Made by a program: the position numbers and the translations under genes. Positions 58,446 to 64,000 of a DNA stretch of 64,000 nucleotides are shown one piece after another (the stretch's first letter is position 1; every line of letters starts with the position of its first letter). This stretch comes from Bacteroidia bacterium (GTDB taxonomy: Bacteria; Bacteroidota; Bacteroidia; B-17B0; Aurantibacillaceae), in assembly GCA_018000995.1 (NCBI GenBank), contig JAGNIU010000009.1, positions 1-64,000 of the forward strand. Direction: 5' to 3'. The notes under the pieces are model-generated. The model did not search any database, had not been told where the DNA came from, and worked only from the letters and a program-made list of their open reading frames with translations.

Positions 58446-59060
58446 ATGAAAATTAAAAAACTATTCTTAGGGCTTTTCCTTTTAACAACGAGTTTATCTT
58501 TCTCTCAAAAAGAATACACTGAAGGTGTTATCAAATTTGAAAAAGGTGATGACCTTGCTTACTTCGCTAAAAAAACAAAAATGCAGATAATCGTTCACGC
58601 CGAATCTTTGGTTGTTAATGGTATAGCGCAGGATACATTGGTTCCATATCTCAATAAAATGTACGGTAGCGAAGTCTGGACAAACAAATGGAAAAAATGT
58701 ATAGAGGAATTATATCCTAAATTTTTCGCTGAAACAATTGCAAAAAAATTAAATGAAATAAAAGTAGAAGCCGGACTTGATGTAAAAAACCCTGATCTTG
58801 TTATGAATGTTTACTTAATAAAATCTGAAGTGAAAAACATCAAACCTCCCGGAATGAGTACAAGCTCACACACCGTTTTTAAAATAGTTATATCAAAAGC
58901 CGCTTCACCGACAGATGTTGTAGCTATTATTCACATGAGCGAAATACCCGGTGGAATACAAGCGCTAAGTCCTGATAATGCCTGGTCGGGCAACATTAAA
59001 TACGGTTGCAAAAGAGCCGGAGAAATGCTTGGGGATTACATTATTCAGAATAAAAAGTAA
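58446..59060 (+). CDS. Secreted protein of unknown function
   Basis: 204 residues with a signal peptide (LGLFLLTTSLSFSQ). The mature part mixes helices and strands (GVIKFEKGDDLAYFAKKTKM, LYPKFFAETIAKKLNEIKV) with a conserved-looking C-terminal half (SHTVFKIVISKAASPTDVVA, GGIQALSPDNAWSGNIKYG). No family recognised. A TAAATTTA -7-like box (58418-58425) with the same TTTTTATTTG lead as its neighbours lies 20 bases upstream. Followed by a terminator. Confidence 0.72.
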   Translation: MKIKKLFLGLFLLTTSLSFSQKEYTEGVIKFEKGDDLAYFAKKTKMQIIVHAESLVVNGIAQDTLVPYLNKMYGSEVWTNKWKKCIEELYPKFFAETIAKKLNEIKVEAGLDVKNPDLVMNVYLIKSEVKNIKPPGMSTSSHTVFKIVISKAASPTDVVAIIHMSEIPGGIQALSPDNAWSGNIKYGCKRAGEMLGDYIIQNKK

Positions 59061-59081
59061 AACAAAGTTCACATAATTTAA

Positions 59082-59120
59082 ACGCGGAGGGCAAGTAAAT
59101 TGCAATCCGCTTTTTTATTT
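59082..59120 (+). terminator. Rho-independent terminator after the 204-residue secreted protein
   Basis: GCGGA...TCCGC encloses an inner GCAA/TTGC pair and is followed by TTTTTTATTT. Confidence 0.8.
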
Positions 59121-59208
59121 ACACCCTCTTCAAAATCACATGCCACAAACAAAGAAAAACTCTATCTTTAGACCTTAAGAAAAAGAAAGATTATCTTTCA
59201 AAACTAAA

Positions 59209-60552
59209 ATGACCCGAATTGCCTCTATACTCTTATTATTTCTCTACCCCCTCTTGTCATTTTCGCAAGCTGATTCGATTGTTGCTCTTTTAAAAAAGGA
59301 TAAACAGGATACCAATAAAGTAATTCACCTTAACGAATTATCGTGGCTTGTAAAAGAAAACGATCCGGATAGCTCAATTATTTTGTCTTTAGCTGCATTA
59401 GAATTATGTCAGCAATTGGAAACGACTGGACAAAAGCCATTGTCGTTATACAAAGCCAATTGTTACGCTAATATTGGTATTGGTTATTATTATAAATCAG
59501 ATTATCCTAAAGCCCTTGAAAATCTTTTTTCAGCAGAGAAATTATATGAAAAGGTTGGTAACAAAAAAGGAATGTCATCAGTGCTAAGTAATATTGGCGC
59601 GGTTTATTATCAGGCTCTTGATTTCCCGAAAGCATTACAATATTATAATAAAGCATTTATAATTGCCGAATCTGTTAGAGATAAAGCTAAAATGGCTTCA
59701 TGCCTCGGAAACATGGCGAGTGTTTATTACATGCAGAAAGATGCGGATAGAGCAATCACCTATTATCAGAGATCATTGGAGTTGAATCGTTCGCTTGAAA
59801 AGAAAATGGGCGAGGCGAATTGTTTAAATGGTATTGGTATTGTTCACATGTCGCACGGTAATTATGAAAAGGCCATGGACTACTTCAGACAATCACTTAA
59901 GATTTATGCTAAACTGGGAAGCTTTAACAATGTGGCTTTCACCTATGGTAATATAGGACGCGTGTATACCCTTACAGGAAATTATAAGGAATCGTTTAGC
60001 TACATCCATCGCTCGCTGATAATGGAAGATAGTATTGGATTACCTGAGGATATAAAAGCCAATTACAATCAATTAAGTGAATTGTATGAAAAATCAACAA
60101 TAGCTCTACCGGATACGCCGGGAGGAAAACTTTTGAATCCGGAACAAATGCGATTGCGTTCATTACTTTTTTACAAACGTTTCATTGCGCTTAGAGATAC
60201 TTTACTGGATGAGGAAAGTAAAGCAACTCTAATTAGAAAAGATATGAATTTCCAATTCGACAAGAAAATGTCGGACGCTAAAGCTGAACAGAATAAAAAA
60301 GATGCAGTAGCTCAGGCAGAAAACAGAAGAAAAATGATAGTGCTTATACTTGTTTCAATTTTGCTTTTACTAGTATGCATCTTCGCGGTATTTGTTTTTC
60401 GTACCTTGAAAAAAACACGTCTGCAAAAACAAATCATAGAAGAAAAACAAAGGGAGATTTTGGATAGTATTACTTATGCCAAACGTATACAACAATCCCT
60501 TTTACCTACCAATAAATATCTTCAGAAAAATATTGAGAGATTAAAGAAATAG
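59209..60552 (+). CDS. TPR-repeat membrane sensor lacking the output phosphatase
   Basis: 447 residues with the same plan as the TPR-SpoIIE protein at 35709 but no output domain. Signal peptide (ILLLFLYPLLSFSQ), about seven TPRs (about 60-310; NIGAVYYQALDFPKALQYYN, GIVHMSHGNYEKAMDYFRQ), a membrane span about 376-397 (LILVSILLLLVCIFAVFVF), then the coiled-coil linker IIEEKQREILDSITYAKRIQ that in the longer protein leads into the phosphatase. It stops after SLLPTNKYLQKNIERLKK, just where the SpoIIE domain would begin. The tail looks natural rather than broken: no phosphatase remnant is seen in the following 75 bases. It may compete with or dock to full-length partners. -7-like TATCTTTA is at 59163-59170. 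Confidence 0.85.
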   Translation: MTRIASILLLFLYPLLSFSQADSIVALLKKDKQDTNKVIHLNELSWLVKENDPDSSIILSLAALELCQQLETTGQKPLSLYKANCYANIGIGYYYKSDYPKALENLFSAEKLYEKVGNKKGMSSVLSNIGAVYYQALDFPKALQYYNKAFIIAESVRDKAKMASCLGNMASVYYMQKDADRAITYYQRSLELNRSLEKKMGEANCLNGIGIVHMSHGNYEKAMDYFRQSLKIYAKLGSFNNVAFTYGNIGRVYTLTGNYKESFSYIHRSLIMEDSIGLPEDIKANYNQLSELYEKSTIALPDTPGGKLLNPEQMRLRSLLFYKRFIALRDTLLDEESKATLIRKDMNFQFDKKMSDAKAEQNKKDAVAQAENRRKMIVLILVSILLLLVCIFAVFVFRTLKKTRLQKQIIEEKQREILDSITYAKRIQQSLLPTNKYLQKNIERLKK

Positions 60553-60584
60553 AAGAAGTGTGGTTTTTTTCTCACAAATTCTGA

Positions 60585-60615
60585 TTTGCAATTAGCGGTT
60601 TTATTTCTAAATTTA
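60585..60615 (+). promoter_or_regulatory. Promoter of the DUF1398 gene
   Basis: TTTG (60585-60588), 19 bases, TAAATTTA (60608-60615), same layout and flanking bases (GCAAT, TTTTATTTC) as the promoters at 56759 and 61671. Confidence 0.55.
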
Positions 60616-60626
60616 AATAAAAAACC

Positions 60627-61016
60627 ATGTTTACACTCGACCAAATTAAAGCAGCGCACTCTAAAGTAAAAAGCGGTGCGGATTTTCCAAATTACATTCA
60701 AGACTTAATTAAATTAGGCGTTACCTATTACGAAACTTTTGTAAGTGATGGTCATACTGTTTTTCAGGGAAAAGATAATTATCAAATTGCTTCTCCACCA
60801 AAGTATGATGCGTTAACTGTAGCCGATAAAAGTAATGGTGAAAAATTTCAGTCAGATTTAAAAGCTCACCAGCAAGGCAAAACAAACTATCCTACATTTT
60901 GTAATGATAGCGCCCAAACAGGTATAGAAAAATGGGCCGTTGATATGAGCAAAATGACTTGTACTTATTTTGATAAGGCGGGGACGATGATTTTGGAGGA
61001 GAAGATTCCTTCTTAA
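60627..61016 (+). CDS. DUF1398 family protein
   Basis: 129 residues, cytoplasmic. Family motifs are clear: MFTLDQIKAAHSKVKSGADF, YIQDLIKLGVTYYETFVSDG, FHQ-like HTVFQGKDNY and FCNDSAQTGIEKWAVDM. DUF1398 proteins are small, widespread and of unknown function (one E. coli member, YbcV, is carried on a prophage). Single gene with its own promoter; composite repeat elements follow 14 bases past its stop. Length and motifs are normal. Confidence 0.87.
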   Translation: MFTLDQIKAAHSKVKSGADFPNYIQDLIKLGVTYYETFVSDGHTVFQGKDNYQIASPPKYDALTVADKSNGEKFQSDLKAHQQGKTNYPTFCNDSAQTGIEKWAVDMSKMTCTYFDKAGTMILEEKIPS

Positions 61017-61030
61017 ATAGATTCTTCAAG

Positions 61031-61166
61031 CTACCCCCTCCCCCGCAAGCGGGGACTCCCCCTTAAAAAAGGGGGAGAGTTGTTTTATCATCCAAAATTA
61101 ATTTATTGCACAAAAAACTTCTCCCCTTTTTTAAGGGGAGATGTCACGAAGTGACAGAGGGGTTTA
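61031..61166. repeat. Two inverted copies of a two-hairpin repeat element
   Basis: Right copy (plus, about 61117-61166): CTCCCC-TTTTTTAA-GGGGAG (61121-61140), then the palindrome TGTCACGAAGTGACA (61142-61156), then GAGGGG. Left copy (read on minus, 61085-61031): CTCCCCC-TTTTTTAA-GGGGGAG (61077-61056), then CCCCGCTTGCGGGG (61054-61041), then GAGGGGG. The first hairpin is conserved, the second differs in sequence but stays palindromic, and the end block (A)GAGGGG is constant. A third copy is at 63551-63605. No gene lies in 61017-61214. Confidence 0.75.
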
Positions 61167-61214
61167 ACTTATATCCTCAATTTTTCGTCGTATATTTATT
61201 AAAATCCTCAACGG

Positions 61215-61667
61215 ATGCCGCAATTTTTTCTAATAGTACTTTTCTTTCTTCTGCGGTCACAGATAGCTTTCGCGCAAACCGGTTACAAAGAAGTTGATAC
61301 CGTTAAGTATTCAAAAAGCGAAATCATCACAAATATAAATGGCTTTAAAACTGTTGTATTCTATAAAGATAATTCCATCCGAAAAATTACCCGCGAATTT
61401 ATCGGAACTGGTTTTAGTTCAACCACAATTTATTATATAGCGAATGACCAGCTCATTCATAATGTGTTTGTCTCGAAACGTAGTCCGAATGATTATTTTG
61501 AAGAGCACATGTATTTTGCTGATAAAAAAATGACGAAGTGGTATAACACCAAAAACAAAGATGTGAATTGGGATCAGGAATCATATTCTATTAAGGAAAA
61601 ACTAGCTCTTAATTTTTTTGAAGTGGATTTGAAAGAGGCTAAGACGAAGAAACCAATAAGGCAATAA
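61215..61667 (+). CDS. Small secreted protein, unknown function
   Basis: 150 residues with a signal peptide (IVLFFLLRSQIAFAQ). The mature domain is beta-rich and charged (FKTVVFYKDNSIRKITREFI, YYIANDQLIHNVFVSKR, YFADKKMTKWYNTKNKDV). No family recognised. A -7-like TATATTTA (61191-61198) lies 16 bases before the ATG, directly after the two-hairpin repeat pair. Probably a single-gene unit. Confidence 0.7.
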   Translation: MPQFFLIVLFFLLRSQIAFAQTGYKEVDTVKYSKSEIITNINGFKTVVFYKDNSIRKITREFIGTGFSSTTIYYIANDQLIHNVFVSKRSPNDYFEEHMYFADKKMTKWYNTKNKDVNWDQESYSIKEKLALNFFEVDLKEAKTKKPIRQ

Positions 61668-61670
61668 TCA

Positions 61671-61701
61671 TTTGCAATCCATTATTTTATTTCTACTTTT
61701 A
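61671..61701 (+). promoter_or_regulatory. Promoter of the YoaK-like gene
   Basis: TTTG (61671-61674), 19 bases, TACTTTTA (61694-61701), again with GCAATC after -33 and TTTTATTTC before -7. It begins 3 bases past the preceding stop. Confidence 0.55.
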
Positions 61702-61732
61702 TAGTGTATTTCATCCGCCATTCCTTTCTATT

Positions 61733-62434
61733 ATGTTTAAACATCACGGTAGTACACGGACATTAAAGCACAATTTAAAAATTGCGTCTTTATTATCTTT
61801 CGTAGCCGGTATTGTTAATGTCGCCGGATTTTTAGCTGTAGCGCGTTTAACTACAAATGTCACCGGTCATTTTGCTTTTTTTGTGGATGAAGTATTTAAG
61901 CTCGAATTTTTAAACGCTTTTGTTTTCTTTCTTTATATATTTTTCTTTTTTCTCGGCTCTTTCGTGTCGCACTTTTTAATTGAATGGATTTCTCGGCGGA
62001 ATGAAAATTACGTCTATATAATTCCGACTATCCTCGAAAGTGTTATTTTAATTGGCATTGCTTTATTTGGACATTCTTTAATATTACAAAATCCGGATAT
62101 ATTAGCCTTTCTTTTACTTTTTGCAATGGGACTTCAAAATTCGTTAGTCACCACCATCTCAAATTCTGCAGTAAGAACAACACATTTAACAGGTTTATTT
62201 ACTGATTTAGGTATTGATCTGTCCCAATTATTTTTCTATAAAGAAAAAGGCCAAAGAGAGAAACTTTACGCGTCCATAAAATTGCGACTAAGTATTATAA
62301 GTTTCTTTTTTATTGGTGGTATTATCGGTGGCGTGTTCTATCCTTATATTGAACTCTATGTGTTATTAATAGCAGGTTGCAGCCTATTACTTGGCATTCT
62401 GCTTGATAACATTGCCATGAAGAAGAAGCTTTAG
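61733..62434 (+). CDS. YoaK/DUF1275 family membrane protein
   Basis: 233 residues with six hydrophobic segments. Family motifs: SLLSFVAGIVNVAGFLAVAR, LTTNVTGHFAFF, AMGLQNSLVTTISNSAVRTT with HLTGLFTDLGIDL. DUF1275 proteins are inner-membrane proteins of unknown substrate, sometimes thought to be transporters. Its own promoter is upstream. The ArsR-AHSA1 pair follows after 140 bases that hold the ArsR operator. Confidence 0.9.
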   Translation: MFKHHGSTRTLKHNLKIASLLSFVAGIVNVAGFLAVARLTTNVTGHFAFFVDEVFKLEFLNAFVFFLYIFFFFLGSFVSHFLIEWISRRNENYVYIIPTILESVILIGIALFGHSLILQNPDILAFLLLFAMGLQNSLVTTISNSAVRTTHLTGLFTDLGIDLSQLFFYKEKGQREKLYASIKLRLSIISFFFIGGIIGGVFYPYIELYVLLIAGCSLLLGILLDNIAMKKKL

Positions 62435-62504
62435 AAAGTCGTTTCTACATTACCCCTCAAAATTTATTCGTTACAAACCAAGCACTTAGGCTTATTTATA
62501 CAAC

Positions 62505-62558
62505 TAAATTTGTGCAACCGATTAATTGCACATATATTTGCTACCGATTAGTTGCACA
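62505..62558 (+). promoter_or_regulatory. Operator and promoter of the ArsR-AHSA1 operon
   Basis: TGTGCAA (62511-62517), 8 bases, TTGCACA (62526-62532) is a perfect inverted repeat. A second partial copy (CTACCGATTAGTTGCACA, 62541-62558) repeats its right half as a direct repeat. TTTG (62509-62512), 20 bases, TATATTTG (62533-62540) is an exact promoter lying between them, 35 bases before the ATG, so a bound ArsR-type dimer would block it. Confidence 0.65.
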
Positions 62559-62574
62559 TTAATACAATTTACAA

Positions 62575-62898
62575 ATGAGAAGAGATGTTTTTCAAGCCAT
62601 AGCCGACCCTACCCGCCGAGCTATTTTAACTTTGATTGCAATCCAGGCCATGACGCCAAATGCAATTGCCGATCATTTTAAAAGCAGTCGGCAAGCGGTT
62701 TCAAAACACATTCAAATATTAAGTGAATGTGAACTCGTAAAACAAAAACAACAAGGTCGCGAAATATACTATCATCTCAATCCGCAAAAAATGAAAGAAG
62801 TAGATAAATGGCTCGAACAATTCCGCGCTATGTGGGAACAAAAATTCGACAGCTTAGACAAACTATTAGTAAAAATGCAATCTAAAAACAAAAAATAA
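62575..62898 (+). CDS. ArsR-family transcriptional regulator
   Basis: 107-residue winged-helix repressor. The family start [20 protein letters not shown], recognition region [19 protein letters not shown] and wing [18 protein letters not shown] are clear. It lacks the Cys pair of metal-sensing ArsR proteins (no ELCVCDL motif), so it belongs to the metal-free class that is paired with AHSA1/SRPBCC genes. It precedes such a gene by 26 bases. The double repeat upstream (62511-62558) is its likely operator, giving autoregulation. Confidence 0.92.
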   Translation: MRRDVFQAIADPTRRAILTLIAIQAMTPNAIADHFKSSRQAVSKHIQILSECELVKQKQQGREIYYHLNPQKMKEVDKWLEQFRAMWEQKFDSLDKLLVKMQSKNKK

Positions 62899-62924
62899 TA
62901 TTTAAGAATTAAATAAATAAAATC

Positions 62925-63422
62925 ATGAGCAAACAAACTGTTTACAAAAAAGACCTTGCTAAAAAGCAATTAATTATTACCCGCGAATTCGCTGCACCTG
63001 TTGAATTAGTATGGCGTGCGTGGACCGACCCTGAATTACTTTCAGAATGGTGGGCACCAAAACCATGGAAGGCCCATACTGTTAGTATGGATTTTAAAGT
63101 TGGCGGAAGCTGGTTGTATTATATGGAAGGTCCCGCCGGAGAAAGACATTATTGTCGCGCCGATTATACTAGTATCACGCCTTATAAAAATTATCAAGGC
63201 TTTGACGCTTTTTGTGATGATAAAGGAAATATCAATAAGGATTTTCCGAGTACAATATGGAATGTAACATTCCAATCAACAGAAACAGGAACTTTAGTTT
63301 TAGTTGAAAATACATTTAAAGAAGTAGCCGACATGCAAAAAATTATTGACCTTGGCTTCGAGCAAGGCTTCGCCATGGCACATTCTAATTTAGATGAAGT
63401 ATTAGCGAAATATAAAGCGTAA
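62925..63422 (+). CDS. AHSA1/SRPBCC-domain protein
   Basis: 165 residues with the START/Bet v1-like fold of the AHSA1 (DUF1801-neighbour) group: LIITREFAAPVELVWRAWTD, LLSEWWAPKPWKAHTVSMDF, VGGSWLYYMEGPAGERHYC, and C-terminal LGFEQGFAMAHSNLDEVLAK. These proteins have a hydrophobic cavity for a small ligand; the ligand is unknown. Second gene of the ArsR-regulated operon. Start ATG 62925 follows the ArsR stop by 26 bases. Confidence 0.9.
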   Translation: MSKQTVYKKDLAKKQLIITREFAAPVELVWRAWTDPELLSEWWAPKPWKAHTVSMDFKVGGSWLYYMEGPAGERHYCRADYTSITPYKNYQGFDAFCDDKGNINKDFPSTIWNVTFQSTETGTLVLVENTFKEVADMQKIIDLGFEQGFAMAHSNLDEVLAKYKA

Positions 63423-63550
63423 AAAGATAAAAGTATAGATCACAATTCTTTTGCGATAATTTAAGTGAGCATATTATAAATTTGGTATCAACCCGATGCT
63501 AAATTGTACTGAGAAAATAAACTTCCACTTTTTAAACACAAATAAAACTT

Positions 63551-63605
63551 CTCCCCTTTTTTAAAGGGGAGAAAGTCTATCCCGATTTATCGGGAAGACA
63601 GAGGG
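63551..63605. repeat. Third copy of the two-hairpin repeat, overlapping the DUF559 gene end
   Basis: CTCCCC-TTTTTTAAA-GGGGAG (63551-63571), then TCCCGAT/ATCGGGA (63580-63595), then GACAGAGGGG (63597-63606). The second palindrome differs from those at 61041 and 61142 but keeps its symmetry. The DUF559 stop codon (63587-63589) and its last codons lie inside it. Confidence 0.75.
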
Positions 63606-63967
63606 GTCTGTTTGAAACCCTCCTTTATATGAAGTAGCACGTCCTCATGCCTGTCAAACACCAGTTGATTCTCTATACGAATTATAGTAATACCTTTGTT
63701 TTTAAGAAACGTATCACGTTTTTCATCGTGCAATAAACCTTGAACTGTAAAATGATGCGCTCCATCTAATTCAATAGTTAATTTTTCTGACGGGCAATAA
63801 AAACCCAAAATATAATCTCCAACAGAAAATTGTCTTCTGAATCTTCTTCCTTCAAGTTGTGGATTTTTAAGAGAACGCCAGAGAACCGCTTCAGCCGGAG
63901 TTAAATTGCCTCTTAAATATTTCCTATTATCAACGGCCGACTTTACATTGTAATATTTCGTTTTCAT
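63587..63967 (-). CDS. DUF559 family endonuclease-like protein
   Basis: 126 residues from ATG 63967 (an in-frame TTG at 63988 lies upstream of the promoter box and is rejected). DUF559 proteins share the PD-(D/E)XK/Vsr-like nuclease fold. Visible: LRGNLTPAEAVLWRSLKNPQ, EGRRFRRQFSVGDYI, LTIELDGAHHFT (with Glu and the His after DG) and KGITIIRIENQLVF. The usual (V/L)-D-FYC motif after DYI is here ILGFYC: the expected catalytic Asp is Gly, so the enzyme may be inactive or use a shifted residue. The last codons (TPLSSR and stop) are read from a two-hairpin repeat copy. No methyltransferase partner is seen. Window edge is near its start. Confidence 0.83.
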   Translation of the reverse strand: MKTKYYNVKSAVDNRKYLRGNLTPAEAVLWRSLKNPQLEGRRFRRQFSVGDYILGFYCPSEKLTIELDGAHHFTVQGLLHDEKRDTFLKNKGITIIRIENQLVFDRHEDVLLHIKEGFKQTPLSSR

Positions 63968-63971
63968 AATA

Positions 63972-63979
63972 CGAAGGTA
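63972..63979 (-). promoter_or_regulatory. -7 promoter box of the DUF559 gene
   Basis: Minus strand TACCTTCG (TAnnTTTG with one change), 4 bases before ATG 63967. Its -33 partner would fall outside the window. Supports the ATG start. Confidence 0.4.
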
Positions 63980-64000
63980 TTTCTTCAAACAAAAAAGTCT

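Noticed and set aside
61106-61297. 63-residue plus-strand frame after DUF1398
   Set aside because: Runs through the two-hairpin repeat and overlaps the signal peptide of the next real gene in another frame.

Overview
The window is a low-GC chromosomal segment of a member of the Bacteroidota. The evidence is four very large secreted proteins that end in the gliding-motility/type IX secretion (T9SS) type B C-terminal domain, a T9SS type A-like protein, a PorV/PorQ-type barrel beside a TonB-dependent receptor, genes without Shine-Dalgarno sequences, and promoters of the TTG-N19-TAnnTTTG type typical of this phylum. The closest order cannot be decided from the sequence alone.

Layout. 0-10.7 kb (mostly minus strand): the 5' part of greA (cut by the window edge), then a three-gene outer-membrane operon (TonB-dependent receptor, 1448-residue secreted protein, PorV/PorQ-like barrel), a small basic secreted protein and dCMP deaminase. 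10.8-15.4 kb: a TMTC-like membrane glycosyltransferase with TPRs, tRNA-Leu(CAA), prs, rplY and a LolA-like carrier. 15.6-29.3 kb: a tandem array of four giant Ig/PKD-repeat adhesin-like proteins with T9SS type B tails; the first is split by an apparent one-base frameshift. 29.4-42.4 kb: housekeeping and regulatory genes (carboxyltransferase, TerC, gyrB, TPR-SpoIIE phosphatase, MarR + YceI, an RluF-like pseudouridine synthase, a LolD-like ATPase, waaA). 42.7-47.7 kb: a lipoprotein, two small secreted proteins and an unusual TerB-like/ABCG fusion. 47.8-54.1 kb: thioredoxin-like protein, RlmI, a SPOR-like protein, a tandem array of five small cysteine-patterned lipoproteins, and groES-groEL. 54.3-64 kb: accessory genes (repeat protein + NYN/LOTUS protein, T9SS type A protein, a TPR sensor lacking its phosphatase, DUF1398, YoaK/DUF1275, an ArsR-AHSA1 pair, a DUF559 endonuclease).

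Two layers lie over the genes. First, several intergenic regions carry short palindromic repeats of at least four recognisable kinds. One kind is a stem-loop family with a conserved loop and co-varying stems. Another is a two-hairpin element whose third copy runs into the 3' end of the DUF559 endonuclease gene. Second, many genes carry a recognisable sigma-A-type promoter of this phylum with very short leaders, which helps to fix several start codons (MarR, LolA-like, DUF559, the secreted protein before waaA). The groESL operon instead has a GG-N10-GC sigma-54-like element and no CIRCE operator.

No CRISPR array, insertion sequence, integrase, prophage or rRNA gene was seen.
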